From Nocardia sp. CNY236 (GTDB lineage: Bacteria > Actinomycetota > Actinomycetes > Mycobacteriales > Mycobacteriaceae): 64,000 nt of DNA. The translations under genes were made by a program, and so were the position numbers. Positions 9,340 to 18,730 of this stretch are shown here, one piece after another; position 1 is the stretch's first letter, and each line of letters starts with the position of its first letter. The stretch covers positions 124,001 to 188,000 of the forward strand of contig NZ_AXVD01000003.1 of NCBI RefSeq assembly GCF_000482385.1. The letters are read 5' to 3'. Under the pieces are notes generated by a model. It searched no databases. It saw nothing but the letters and a program-made list of their open reading frames with translations, and was not told the DNA's origin.

Positions 9340-11049
9340 ATGGACGGCGCGGCGTTGCTGCGTTGGGGTCACACCTGCGTTGCCGAGTTGGAACACCGAC
9401 GCGAGGAGATCAACGCACTCAATGTCTTTCCGGTCCCGGACGCGGACACCGGGACCAATCTCCTGGCCACCATGCGTTGCGCGCTCGGTGCGGCGCGCAC
9501 GGCCGAACGGGACGCGTATGGGGTCCTCGCCGCGATGGCGCACGGCGCCACGATCGGGGCTCGCGGGAATTCCGGGATCATTCTGTCCCAAGTGCTGCGC
9601 GGTCTTGCCGAGGCGGTGCGTGGCGGGCCACTGACCGCGGACAGGTTGCGCATTGCCCTCGCCAGAGCCGCCGAGTTGGTGCGCGAGTCGTTGAGTGTGC
9701 CCATCGAGGGGACCATCCTCACGGTATTGGACTGTGCGTCCGTTGCTGTGGCGGCCTGCCCGGACCATTCTTTGGCCGATGTAGCACTCGCGGCGGCCGA
9801 CGGCGCGGCCAAGGCGCTCGGTGATACGCCGTCTCAACTCGGTGTGCTGCGTGAGACCGGTGTTGTCGACGCGGGTGCACGGGGACTGGTAGTGCTCTTG
9901 GACAGTTTGGTGTCGATCACCCGTGGTGATGCGCCCACGCGACCGGAATACGCCCGACCCACGATGGGCGCGACTCGGCTGGTTCCGGGCGCCCATGCCG
10001 AGCCGTCCGCCGAGCCGCGGTACGAGGTGATGTATTCGTTGACCGGCGCCGACGAGTCGTCGGTGGCGCAGCTCCGAACGCGTCTCGGCGAGCTCGGCGA
10101 CTCGGTGGTGGTCGTCGGCGATGGCGATCGGTCCTGGTCGGCGCATGTGCACTGTGCGGATGCGGGCGCGGCAGTGGAGGCAGGGCTGGCGGCCGGCGCG
10201 CTGAGTCGAATCCGCATCGAGAACGTCGTGGTCGCATCGCAGCGCCCGGCTCTGGCTTCTCCCGAGGAAAGCCTGGCGGCTGCTGGCGATGACGCGTGGA
10301 TGAGCAGCACGGTCGAGATCGAAGGGATAGCGGAGTTCGACCCGGTGAGCGCATCGGTGGCCGCTACCCCTACGGAGCCTTCGTCGGTTGCCGCCGATCG
10401 GGGGGTGTTGGCGGTGGCGACCGGACGTGGCGCCACCGTCTTGTTCGAGGAAGCGGGTGCGAGGGTGCTCGTGGGCGCACCGTCGGTCACCGCAACCACG
10501 CTTCTGGGCGCCATCCGGCGCATGCCCAACCGTGAAGTACTGGTGTTACCCAACGGTGCGCTGCCTGCGCACGAGCTGCTCGCCGTCGGTGTCGCCGCCC
10601 GTGACGCGCAGCGCGATGTGCTGTTGTTGCCGAGTGCGTGCATGGTGCAGGGACTGGCCGCGTTGGCCGTACACGACCGCGGTCGGATCGCGGTGGACGA
10701 CGCGTTCGCCATGTCGGAGGCGGCCGCCACCACGCGGTGGGGCTCGTTGCGGGCCGCGTCCGGGCGGGCACTCACCATGGTCGGTATGTGCGAAGCGGGC
10801 GACGGGCTCGGGCTGGCCGGCCAGGATGTCGTCGTGATCGACCGCGATGTGCGCGCGGCCGGGCGGACGCTGCTCGATCGGCTGCTCGCGTTCGGTGGTG
10901 AGTTGGTCACCCTGCTGATCGGGGAGGCAGCGCCGAGCGAACTGGGCGACGAACTCGCTGCGCATGTCGAGCGGGAATTCCCCGGTGTCGAGGCGATCGT
11001 GTATTCCGGTGGGCAGCATGGTGATTTGGTGCAGATCGGAGTGGAGTAG
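9340..11049 (+). CDS. DAK2-domain (FakA-like) protein
   Basis: 569 residues. An N-terminal DhaL/DAK2 domain with [15 protein letters not shown] (residues 28-42; the Asp residues bind Mg-ATP) and [12 protein letters not shown], then FakA-type middle and C-terminal domains. The architecture matches FakA, the kinase half of the fatty-acid kinase that works with FakB carrier proteins, so acyl phosphorylation is a plausible role; actinobacterial members are little studied. The ATG at 9340 has a GGGG tract 5-9 nt upstream; GTG at 9313 or 9319 are alternatives. The stop is 3 bp from recG, so the two are probably co-transcribed. Confidence 0.88.
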   Translation: MDGAALLRWGHTCVAELEHRREEINALNVFPVPDADTGTNLLATMRCALGAARTAERDAYGVLAAMAHGATIGARGNSGIILSQVLRGLAEAVRGGPLTADRLRIALARAAELVRESLSVPIEGTILTVLDCASVAVAACPDHSLADVALAAADGAAKALGDTPSQLGVLRETGVVDAGARGLVVLLDSLVSITRGDAPTRPEYARPTMGATRLVPGAHAEPSAEPRYEVMYSLTGADESSVAQLRTRLGELGDSVVVVGDGDRSWSAHVHCADAGAAVEAGLAAGALSRIRIENVVVASQRPALASPEESLAAAGDDAWMSSTVEIEGIAEFDPVSASVAATPTEPSSVAADRGVLAVATGRGATVLFEEAGARVLVGAPSVTATTLLGAIRRMPNREVLVLPNGALPAHELLAVGVAARDAQRDVLLLPSACMVQGLAALAVHDRGRIAVDDAFAMSEAAATTRWGSLRAASGRALTMVGMCEAGDGLGLAGQDVVVIDRDVRAAGRTLLDRLLAFGGELVTLLIGEAAPSELGDELAAHVEREFPGVEAIVYSGGQHGDLVQIGVE

Positions 11050-11052
11050 GAC

Positions 11053-13332
11053 ATGGCGGTTCTGAGCGATCGGCTCGACCACATCTTGGGGGCGAAAGCG
11101 GCCGGCCAGTTGGCCGATGCCTTCGACATGCGCACCGTCGAGGATCTGCTGCGGCACTATCCGTTGCGCTATGCGACGCAGGGTCAGCCGCTCACCGAAG
11201 AGGCGCCCGAGGACGGTTCGCACATCACGGTCGTCGGGCGGATCACCAAAGCCGACTTGCGGCCGATGCGCAGCCGCCGCGGGTCTCTGCTGAAGGTGGT
11301 GCTCGACACCGGTTCGGGCCGCAATGTCGATGTCACATTCTTCAATGGTGACAAGGTGAAATACGTTGTGCGCGAGGGTATGCGGGCGATGATGTCGGGC
11401 ACGGTGAACTACTGGCGGCCCGGTCAATGGAATCTCAACCATCCCGGTTATCTGATTCTGCCGCAGGCCCCGGCCGACGACACGGCCGGCCCGTTGACCA
11501 CGGTGCGTGGGGGCGGAGATCTGCGCGGTCTTGCGCGGAGCGCGAAAGATGGTGATGGCGTGGATCTTTCGTTCATGGAGCGTGACCTCATCCCGATCTA
11601 TCCGGCGACTGCGAAGGTACAGAGCTGGGATGTGCTTGCGTGTGTGCGTCAAGTTCTCGACCAGCTCGACCTGGTCGAGGATCCGCTGCCGGAGCAGGTA
11701 CGGGCCGAGCGCGCCTTGCTGGACATATCCGATGCGTTGCGGTTGATTCATCTGCCCGATCACAAGACCGATGTCCCGAAAGCCAAGGATCGTCTTCGAT
11801 TCGACGAAGCGCTCGCCCTGCAATTGGTGCTGGCCGATCGGCGGCACGAGGTGTCCGGGCGTCGCGCACGCGCCTGTGCGCCCCGAGGCGATGGTATCGC
11901 GGCCGCGTTCCAACGCCGGCTGCCGTTCGACCTCACCGAAGGCCAGCAGCGGGTGATCGCGGAGATCTCCGCCGACCTGGAGCGCCACCAGCCGATGCAC
12001 CGGCTGTTACAAGGAGAGGTGGGTTCGGGCAAAACCATCGTCGCATTGCACGCCATGCTGCAGGTCATCGACGCGGGTCTGCAGTGTGCACTGCTGGCAC
12101 CGACGGAAGTGCTCGCCGCGCAACACTATCGATCGTTACGCGAGATGCTCGGCGAGCTCGGCGTCGCCGGAGAGTTGGGGGCAGCCGAGCATGCGACCCG
12201 CGTCGTGTTGGTGACCGGGTCGATGTCGGCGTCGGCCAAGAAAGCCGCGTTGCTGGAGGCAGTGACGGGCGGAGCGGGCATCGTGATCGGTACCCACGCG
12301 CTGATCCAGGACAATGTCGAGTTTTTCGATCTCGGCATGGTGGTGGTGGATGAGCAGCATCGTTTCGGGGTCGAGCAGCGTGATGCGCTGCGCGCCAAAG
12401 CGAAGGCCGACGCCAGTCCCCATCTTCTGGTGATGACTGCGACTCCGATTCCGCGCACCATCGCGATGACCACCCTCGGCGATCTGGAGACTTCCACACT
12501 GACCGAGCTGCCGAAGGGCCGCGCACCGATCGTCTCGAAAGTGGTTCCGCGAAAGGTGCATCCGAATTGGGTGGATCGCGCGTGGGAGCGGATCGCGGAA
12601 GAGGTCGCCGCCGGACGTCAAGCCTACGTGGTGTGTTCCCGCATCGGTGACGACGACAGCGGGGCGGACACCACGCGGACCGTGCGGAAGCAGTCCGGCG
12701 CCGGGGCGAAGGAGGGGCCGACCACCCAAGCGGTACTGGATGTGTACGAGACACTGCGCACCGGGCCGCTGTCGGAGGTTCGGGTCGGATTGCTGCACGG
12801 CAGATTGCCGGCGGACGAAAAAGACCAGGTGATGACCGCATTTCACGAAGGGACAGTGGATGTGCTGGTCTGTACCACAGTGGTCGAGGTCGGGGTCGAC
12901 GTGCCCAACGCGGCCGTGATGGCGATCGTCGACGCGGATCGGTTCGGCGTCAGCCAGTTACATCAGCTGCGTGGTCGGATCGGTCGGGGTGAGCATGCGG
13001 GTTTGTGTCTGTTGATCACCGATACCGCACCTGGCGGATCGGCGATGGCGCGGCTGAATGCGGTGGCGGCTACCAACGACGGTTTCGAACTCGCGGTGCT
13101 CGATCTGCGTACGCGCCGCGAGGGAGATGTGCTCGGGGCGGCACAGTCCGGCACGGTTCGTTCGCTGCGTCTGCTGTCGTTGTTGGACGATCTCGAGGTC
13201 ATAGCCGCCGCACAGGAATTCGCCCGCGCGGTGGTGGAATCCGATCCGGGTCTGGTTGGGCACCCGGGTTTGGCGGGCATGATGCGCGCCGCAGTCGATG
13301 CCGACCGAGTGGAATATTTGGCCAAGTCGTGA
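11053..13332 (+). CDS. recG: ATP-dependent DNA helicase RecG
   Basis: 759 residues. Branch-migration helicase that regresses stalled forks and processes recombination intermediates. An N-terminal wedge/OB region is followed by the superfamily 2 core: Walker A GEVGSGKT, DEQH box VVDEQHRFGVEQRDAL, motif III MTATPIPRTIA, and motif VI QLRGRIGRGEHAG. The ATG begins 3 bp after the DAK2 stop. Length is normal for actinobacterial RecG. Confidence 0.98.
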   Translation: MAVLSDRLDHILGAKAAGQLADAFDMRTVEDLLRHYPLRYATQGQPLTEEAPEDGSHITVVGRITKADLRPMRSRRGSLLKVVLDTGSGRNVDVTFFNGDKVKYVVREGMRAMMSGTVNYWRPGQWNLNHPGYLILPQAPADDTAGPLTTVRGGGDLRGLARSAKDGDGVDLSFMERDLIPIYPATAKVQSWDVLACVRQVLDQLDLVEDPLPEQVRAERALLDISDALRLIHLPDHKTDVPKAKDRLRFDEALALQLVLADRRHEVSGRRARACAPRGDGIAAAFQRRLPFDLTEGQQRVIAEISADLERHQPMHRLLQGEVGSGKTIVALHAMLQVIDAGLQCALLAPTEVLAAQHYRSLREMLGELGVAGELGAAEHATRVVLVTGSMSASAKKAALLEAVTGGAGIVIGTHALIQDNVEFFDLGMVVVDEQHRFGVEQRDALRAKAKADASPHLLVMTATPIPRTIAMTTLGDLETSTLTELPKGRAPIVSKVVPRKVHPNWVDRAWERIAEEVAAGRQAYVVCSRIGDDDSGADTTRTVRKQSGAGAKEGPTTQAVLDVYETLRTGPLSEVRVGLLHGRLPADEKDQVMTAFHEGTVDVLVCTTVVEVGVDVPNAAVMAIVDADRFGVSQLHQLRGRIGRGEHAGLCLLITDTAPGGSAMARLNAVAATNDGFELAVLDLRTRREGDVLGAAQSGTVRSLRLLSLLDDLEVIAAAQEFARAVVESDPGLVGHPGLAGMMRAAVDADRVEYLAKS

Positions 13333-13518
13333 GGCCCGAGCAAGAGGTTCGACCAGCTGGACTGCAGGCCGCATCGGTGGTGTTCATGAGCTCCGGTCCA
13401 GTGGTTGGAGGTGTTCGCATCCGGCGGCCACGACAATTCGAGTAGTCGAAGTGTCGCTCGCCTGGACCTTCCGCGCCTCGCCCGCCGAGAACCGGATCAC
13501 CATGATCGATGGGCAGCC

Positions 13519-13749
13519 ATGACGACGAAGCCGACCGCTCCGGGCTACCGCGATATCTCCGGTATCTCGCAGAGCCGGAACGAAATTCAGATCCGCAGTG
13601 CGGCTACGAGGCTCGGCTAGGATTTGGCCGAAACCAGCATCTGGCACCTCGACTCCTACGTGCCGGCCGAACTGGTCACGCTCGTCGTTGTGGGCACATC
13701 CCCGGTACGAACCTACTCGCGGCGGCTACCGAACCTGTTCGACACTTGA
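13519..13749 (+). pseudogene. Remnant of a small unknown-function gene, interrupted by TAG
   Basis: Translating from the ATG at 13519 gives TKPTAPGYRDISGISQ, then NEIQIRSAATRLG, a TAG at 13618-13620, then DLAET and, in the same frame, YVPAELVTLVVV and RTYSRRLPNLFDT before a TGA. From memory this resembles a family of short nocardial/streptomycete proteins with a GYRDI..GIS...EIQ.RSAATRLGYDLA N-terminus, where the TAG position is normally tyrosine; the remnant also looks shortened in the middle. The family assignment is recollection, not a search. It accounts for most of the 540-bp gap between recG and the MFS gene; no other gene is seen there. Confidence 0.45.
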
Positions 13750-13874
13750 CGGAGATCTGCCCACCAAGATGGCAATCGGAAGAAGGTGAGAACGTGGCGG
13801 TGAGATGCGACCCGGCGGTCCGACCTGGAACCGGCGGCCGGTGCGTTTCCGACCATCGCCGGTAGTGTCGGCGC

Positions 13875-15476
13875 ATGGCTAAGTCGGACGAGATGCGGTC
13901 GGACGAGATGCGGTCGGACGAGATGCGGTCGGACGAGATGCGGTCGGACGAGATGCGGTCGGACACCGTAGTCGTCGGGGTGCGTCGAGTATGGGGTGCG
14001 CCGATTTTTGTGCTCGGCGGGCTACAGTTGCTGGTGGTGTTGGACGGCACCGTGGTCGCGCTGGCGCTGCCGAGCATGCGTGCCGCCCTCGGATTGACCG
14101 AGTCGGCCGGTAGTTGGGTCATCACCGCATACGTACTGACATTCGGCGGCCTGATGCTCTTGGGCGGTCGGCTGGGTGACAGCTTCGGACGCAAGCGGGT
14201 GTTCGTCGCGGGTGTGGCGATGTTCACATCGACGTCGTTGCTCTGTGGAGTCGCCTGGGACCAACCCAGCTTGATCGTGGGACGTGCACTGCAAGGAATG
14301 TCGGCCGCGGTGGCTGCTCCGACTGCAATGGCGCTGATCGCCACCACGTACGCGCCCGGGAAGCCTCGCAGCCAGGCATTCGCCATCTGGGCGGCCTTGG
14401 CCGGTGTGGGCTCGGTAGCCGGACTCGTCGCAGGTGGAGTGCTCACCGAATTGTCGTGGCGGCTGGTGTTCTTGATCAATGTGCCCATCGGTGCTGTGGT
14501 GGCGCTCGGCGCGTTCGCCGTTCTGCGCGAATCGCAGGGACCGCGGACCGTGCTCGACCTGTCCGGCGCGGTGCTCGCGACCCTCGGCGTCACCGCGCTG
14601 ATCTTCGCGGTGAGCAAGGGGCCGGGCGGTTGGGGTCGCCCGATTGTTGTCGTCCCCCTGATCGCGGCAGTGGCGCTGGTGGTGGCTTTCGTCGTCGTGG
14701 AATCGCGCACCCCGAACCCGATCGTGCCGTTGACCATGTTCGGTAACCCCGATCGCGTCGCGGCCTTGGGCGCGATCGCGGTGGCCGGCGCGTTGATCAT
14801 GTGTTTGGCGGTGTACATCTCCTTGTATCTACAAGAGGTTCTTCGCTTCTCGCCGTTGTGGAGCGGGCTGGCCGTCGTACCATTCGCTGTCGGGCTCGGT
14901 GCGGCTGCGGCGCTGGCATCCAGGCTCGCTGTACGGTTTCAGCCTCGATGGCTGGTGATCATCGGGGGATCGATCGTTCTCGTCGGCTGCCTCTATGCCG
15001 CCGTTGTCGCAACCCGGCAGCCCGGCTACTTTCCCGGCATCGCTGGCGCCGTCATCGCAGTCGGGTTCGGCGTCGGACTGGCGATGGTCCCCTTGACTCT
15101 GTCCGTGGTTGCCGGTGTCGGCGCGACCGAGATCGGCCCCCTCACCGCGCTCGCGCAGGTCGCGCAGAACCTTGGTGGCGCCCTCGGGTTGGTCGCGGTC
15201 GGGGCGGTGGTTACCTCACAGACAGGCTCGTCTGGTGGCCCGACCGCTGGCGTCTCGGACTTGTCGCCCTCGGAAATCCAGGTATTGGCCGATGGATACG
15301 GGACCGCGTTCGCGTGCTGTGCGGCGATTGCGGTCTTTGCCGGCGTGGTCGTGCTGATGATGCGGTTCACTCCGAACGACATTGCGGAAGGACAGGCGGC
15401 GCGACAAGCCGCCTACGCCCAACCGGATCCCGCCGATGGAGGTCTTGGAAGGATTCAGCCCTTGTCTTCGGAATAG
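13875..15476 (+). CDS. DHA2-family MFS drug exporter
   Basis: 533 residues with 14 predicted hydrophobic helices, the layout of proton-driven DHA2 multidrug exporters. Motifs: LLVVLDGTVVALALPSM (motif D1), LLGGRLGDSFGRKRVF (motif A, cytoplasmic loop 2-3) and VAGLVAGGVLTELSWRLVFL (motif C region). The extreme N-terminus, before the first helix, is five copies of SDEMR encoded by a 15-bp tandem array. A cytosolic tail follows the last helix. The substrate is unknown. The 3' end overlaps the convergent gene at 15455-16210 by 22 bp. No dedicated TetR/MarR regulator is adjacent. Confidence 0.92.
   Translation: MAKSDEMRSDEMRSDEMRSDEMRSDEMRSDTVVVGVRRVWGAPIFVLGGLQLLVVLDGTVVALALPSMRAALGLTESAGSWVITAYVLTFGGLMLLGGRLGDSFGRKRVFVAGVAMFTSTSLLCGVAWDQPSLIVGRALQGMSAAVAAPTAMALIATTYAPGKPRSQAFAIWAALAGVGSVAGLVAGGVLTELSWRLVFLINVPIGAVVALGAFAVLRESQGPRTVLDLSGAVLATLGVTALIFAVSKGPGGWGRPIVVVPLIAAVALVVAFVVVESRTPNPIVPLTMFGNPDRVAALGAIAVAGALIMCLAVYISLYLQEVLRFSPLWSGLAVVPFAVGLGAAAALASRLAVRFQPRWLVIIGGSIVLVGCLYAAVVATRQPGYFPGIAGAVIAVGFGVGLAMVPLTLSVVAGVGATEIGPLTALAQVAQNLGGALGLVAVGAVVTSQTGSSGGPTAGVSDLSPSEIQVLADGYGTAFACCAAIAVFAGVVVLMMRFTPNDIAEGQAARQAAYAQPDPADGGLGRIQPLSSE
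13884..13964 (+). repeat. 15-bp tandem repeat inside the MFS gene
   Basis: Five exact copies of TCGGACGAGATGCGG (13884-13958) plus six bases of a sixth copy. Each unit encodes SDEMR, so gain or loss of units keeps the reading frame and changes only the cytosolic N-terminal tail length. Confidence 0.97.
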
Positions 15477-16210
15477 CAGATCTTCCACCGACCGTCCTCC
15501 TTGACCAGGTGCTCGGTCGAGGTGGTGTCTGTTTCGGGTCCCTCGCCGGGAAAGTCCACGGTGAATACGCCGGTGATTTCTGCGGTCGCCTTGTCGCGGG
15601 TGATCGTGATGTCCTCGACCGTGTCGATGTCGATGTCGAACGACGTGGAGCGGAACGCTTCCTTGTCAGTGGTGGACATCGCAGCGAATTCAGCGCGGTC
15701 GAGCGCGCAGGATTGCTCGACCGCCGCGCGGAACCCCTCGGAGTCGAGTGTGGCGTAGAAGTCACGAATCGCCGATTCGACCTTCTGCTCGTCGGAGGCC
15801 ACCGGATCGCCTTGTCGTGTGGTCGAATACACAGCTGCCGTCACCGCGCCGACGATCACCAATGCCGCGACCACGACTGCCCCGACGATCAGTCTGTTGT
15901 TACTGGTTTTCGGCGGTTGTGGTGGTAGCGACTGCGGCGGAGCGCCAGGGGGCGGATAGCCATGTGTCGGCGGATAACCAGGGGGCGGGTATCCCTGTGC
16001 CTGCGGTGCTCCAGCGGGTGAATACCCGTGAGCTTGCGGCACTCCAGTGGGTGAATACCCGTGAGCCTGCGGTGCTCCGAGGGGCGGATATCCCTGCCCC
16101 GGTGGCGCGTTGGGGGGCGGATTCCCCTGCCCCGATGGATAGCCAAATGATTGCTGTGGTGGGTGATGTGGTTGATTCTGCGGCGGTTGCCAACGTGGCG
16201 GATACGTCAT
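15455..16210 (-). CDS. Pro/Gly/Tyr-rich membrane-anchored protein with C-terminal DUF4878-like domain
   Basis: 251 residues. Residues 1-100 are a low-complexity P/Q/G/Y-rich cytosolic region containing an imperfect 11-residue repeat (GYSPxGxPQAH; 33 bp at DNA level, about 16000-16070). One membrane helix follows (about 107-128, RLIVGAVVVAALVIVGAVTA). The outer C-terminal 120 residues (VESAIRDFYATLDSEGFRAA, then VDFPGEGPE and LVKEDGRWKICYS) look like the NTF2-like DUF4878 domain found in actinobacterial exported proteins. Function unknown. The start ATG at 16210 is the first of the frame. Convergent with the MFS gene. Confidence 0.75.
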   Translation of the reverse strand: MTYPPRWQPPQNQPHHPPQQSFGYPSGQGNPPPNAPPGQGYPPLGAPQAHGYSPTGVPQAHGYSPAGAPQAQGYPPPGYPPTHGYPPPGAPPQSLPPQPPKTSNNRLIVGAVVVAALVIVGAVTAAVYSTTRQGDPVASDEQKVESAIRDFYATLDSEGFRAAVEQSCALDRAEFAAMSTTDKEAFRSTSFDIDIDTVEDITITRDKATAEITGVFTVDFPGEGPETDTTSTEHLVKEDGRWKICYSEDKG

Positions 16211-16627
16211 GTCGTCCTTTCGGCCCGATCCCCGGGGTGCCCGCCATTATGCACCAACGCACGGCAGCGGCCGGGAACCCAACCCTCGGTGTATCGCAAT
16301 ACCTTTGGGCACCTCGCAGCAAACGTTCCCGAACCGGAAACCGATCGAGGCGGAAAGTTCGTCGGCACCCTGTGACGCGAAGACTCACATCTGGACTTCG
16401 CGGTCGTCGGGCTCCCGACCGAGTGGTTGCTCATGGCTGGTTCGGTCACTGGGCCGAACGATCGCACGACCACGGCGCGTAGTCGCGGCATTCCGCGAGG
16501 CTCGACCATGGTCGGAACGATCACCTCGTCGGTGAAAACCTGTCGCGCGCACTCGACTGTCGCCAGCTGCAGGCTTTCCTTGTTCTCGAAGAGCGTCGCG
16601 ATACCACTGTTGTTGCGGCCGGGTCGA
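16211..16627. other. Intergenic gap between the Pro-rich gene and the RamB-like gene
   Basis: 417 bp with no convincing gene. It presumably holds the promoter of the Pro-rich gene and the 3' end of the regulator transcript. It contains one copy (16331-16369) of a 39-bp sequence that recurs, with 34 identities, at 19016-19054. Confidence 0.5.
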
Positions 16628-18049
16628 TCAACGGCCGACGCGTGGGTAGGGCAGGTCGGTGCTGGTGTGCTCGGGAACTGCCAACGGGCTGCCGATGTGT
16701 GGAAACGCCCGCTGCGCGCAGGTGGGTCGTTCACAGACCTTGCAGCCAGCACCGATCGGCACCGTCGCGGTCGGGTCGTCCAGCCGCAGGCGGGATGAAT
16801 ACACCAGCCGATCAGCGTATTCCACATCGCATCCGATAGCGATCGCGAAGTTCTTTGCCGCGCTGCCGAAGCCGTGTGGCATGACCGAAGTCGTGCGGGC
16901 GATCCACACGTAGCGGCGTCCGTCGGGCATTTCGGCGATTTGAGTGAGGGTGCGTCCGGGATGGGTGAATGCCTCGTACACCACCCATAGTGGGCAGCTG
17001 CCGCCGACTCGGGAGAAATGGAAAGCGGTGGCGGATTGGCGTTTGGAGATATTGCCGGCGCGGTCGGTGCGGACGAAGAAGAAGGGAACGCCGCGCTGCC
17101 CCTGCCTTTGGAGGGTGCTGAGTCGATGACAAATGGTTTCGAGACCGACTTCGAAACGTAGGCACAGCAAGTCGAGGTCATAGTGCAGTTCCTCGGCCGA
17201 ACGCAAAAATCGTCCGTAGGGCAGCACCAGCGCGCCGGCAAAGTACTTGGCCAGCCCCAACCGCGCCAGCGCCCGGGATTCCCCACTGAGTGAGGGGTTT
17301 TCGGACAGTACGGCATCCAATTCCGCCCCATAGACCAGGAAGGCCAGGGTGATGCCGATCTGGAACGCGCGCTGACCGGGGTGTAGGCGCCGGGCCAAGG
17401 TCAGTGTGCGGGTTTCCGGGTCGTAGTGCCGTCTGGGCACCGATGGGTCTGCGCCATCGCCCCGCACGAGGACCGTGACCCCGGCGCGTTCTTCCGCGAT
17501 CCGCGCCAGTTGCCGATCCAGTGAGCCGATGGTGAGGCCGGACTGCTCGAACAGGTGCTCGGCAGCGGTATCGAGTCGCGCGATGTGGTTGTGGTGGTCA
17601 TAGAAGAAGTCGCGCACGTCCTCGTAGGGAGTGGGTACCCCGGGTGCCCCCGTGGGCGTGGCCATTCGTGCCGAGAGCAGGTCGAGCTGATCGGTGGTGG
17701 CGCGTAGCCGGCGGTGCATCGCCACGACGACCTTGGCGAGTTCGGGTTGGCGGGTGGCGAGATCCTCCACCTCGGCCACCGGCGCGCTCTGTCCGCCCGC
17801 GGCATCCATGAGCACGTCGTGCAGGTCGGACACGAGGCGGGCGTCGGAATCGGCGGCGAAGAAATGGACGTCGAGGTCGAAGGTGGTGTTGAGTTTCAGC
17901 AGCACCGGAATGGTCAACGGACGCTGATCACGCTCGAGTTGATTGAGGTAGCTGGGCGACAGGTCCAACGACTTCGCCAGAGCCGCCTGGGTCAGCCGCC
18001 GCTCTTCGCGCAATCGCCGAAGTCGAGCCCCCGCATACATCTTGCGCAC
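16628..18049 (-). CDS. RamB/ScfR-type XRE transcriptional regulator
   Basis: 473 residues. An N-terminal XRE helix-turn-helix (residues 7-62, YAGARLRRLREERRLTQ and LDLSPSYLNQLERDQRPLT), a central region with a DUF955-like segment, and a C-terminal DUF2083-type domain ending in a cysteine cluster GCKVCERPTCAQRAFP, which holds an Fe-S cluster in the related PrpR. RamB, PrpR and ScfR control acetate, propionate and short-chain fatty-acid pathways in response to acyl-CoA; the ligand here is unknown. The GTG at 18049 is chosen because MRKMYAGARLR aligns with known RamB starts; GTG 18055 or TTG 18079 are possible. Divergent from the epoxide-hydrolase-like gene, with palindromic half-sites just upstream. 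Confidence 0.85.
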   Translation of the reverse strand: MRKMYAGARLRRLREERRLTQAALAKSLDLSPSYLNQLERDQRPLTIPVLLKLNTTFDLDVHFFAADSDARLVSDLHDVLMDAAGGQSAPVAEVEDLATRQPELAKVVVAMHRRLRATTDQLDLLSARMATPTGAPGVPTPYEDVRDFFYDHHNHIARLDTAAEHLFEQSGLTIGSLDRQLARIAEERAGVTVLVRGDGADPSVPRRHYDPETRTLTLARRLHPGQRAFQIGITLAFLVYGAELDAVLSENPSLSGESRALARLGLAKYFAGALVLPYGRFLRSAEELHYDLDLLCLRFEVGLETICHRLSTLQRQGQRGVPFFFVRTDRAGNISKRQSATAFHFSRVGGSCPLWVVYEAFTHPGRTLTQIAEMPDGRRYVWIARTTSVMPHGFGSAAKNFAIAIGCDVEYADRLVYSSRLRLDDPTATVPIGAGCKVCERPTCAQRAFPHIGSPLAVPEHTSTDLPYPRVGR

Positions 18050-18072
18050 GGACACGATGGTAGTGGCCAGAG

Positions 18073-18095
18073 TTCGCAATCATCGCAATATTGCG
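18073..18095. promoter_or_regulatory. Candidate operator upstream of the RamB-like gene
   Basis: Contains TTCGCAAT at 18073-18080 and, nine bases on, a perfect 12-bp palindrome CGCAATATTGCG at 18084-18095, giving three ATTGCGA-type half sites within 23 bp and 24 bp from the regulator start. RamB and PrpR proteins bind TTTGCAAA-like repeats, so autoregulation is plausible. The rest of the 310-bp divergent region shows no further gene. Confidence 0.45.
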
Positions 18096-18358
18096 GGCGT
18101 TTTTCGAAGGAATCCGCGTATGCGGAGGTGTCCCGGAACAGGGCGATCTGCGTAGCGTGCGAAGTGGGTGCCGCCGAGGCTCTCCGGAGCAGGATCGCAG
18201 GGTGGAATCGTGCAGCTTCCGACCCTGGTCGACCGGATGATTGCGCCGACGAAGCGACCGTGCCGGCGCGAGTCCGCCCTCTTCCCAAGCGAGCGGTTGC
18301 TTGGTTGAATTGGGTGGTCGGAAGCCCGACCCATGGCAGCAGGAAAGTGAGCCACTGA

Positions 18359-18730
18359 ATGTCCAGTCCTGATGAAATCGTGCGTGCGATGTGTCGAAGC
18401 TGGTCCGACCCGGATCCCGACCGGATCAGCTCGTACTTCGCCGCGGACGCCGTCTATCACAACATTCCGATGGAACCCCTCGTGGGGCGCGACGCCATCC
18501 GTGAATTCCTCGCAGGGTTCCTGACCACCTTCGAAGCCGTCGACTTCGACATTCACCACCAGATTTCGTCCGGAAGTGTCGTCATGAACGAACGCACCGA
18601 TACGTTGCGCGGCGCAGGTCGCACTACCGAGCTTCGGGTCATGGGCTACTTCGAGGTCACCGACGGCGCCATCAGCACATGGCGCGACTACTTCGACATG
18701 GGCGCCATCAATCGAGCATTCGGGCTCTAG
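18359..18730 (+). CDS. Limonene-1,2-epoxide hydrolase-like protein (SnoaL/NTF2 fold)
   Basis: 123 residues. The fold and active-site residues match the limonene-epoxide-hydrolase family, which adds water to epoxides in one step: Tyr33 and Asn35 (AVYHNIPMEP) would position the water, Arg79 and Asp81 (MNERTDTL) and Asp110 (STWRDYFD) form the Asp-Arg-Asp set. All five are present, so enzymatic activity is likely, though the substrate could be a lipid, sterol or xenobiotic epoxide. GGAAAGTGAG lies 9-18 nt upstream of the ATG. Divergent from the RamB-like regulator, which may control it. Confidence 0.85.
   Translation: MSSPDEIVRAMCRSWSDPDPDRISSYFAADAVYHNIPMEPLVGRDAIREFLAGFLTTFEAVDFDIHHQISSGSVVMNERTDTLRGAGRTTELRVMGYFEVTDGAISTWRDYFDMGAINRAFGL

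Noticed and set aside
16207-17331. 374-codon frame overlapping the RamB-like gene
   Set aside because: Overlaps the regulator in another frame; Ser/Pro/Arg-rich and without start signals.
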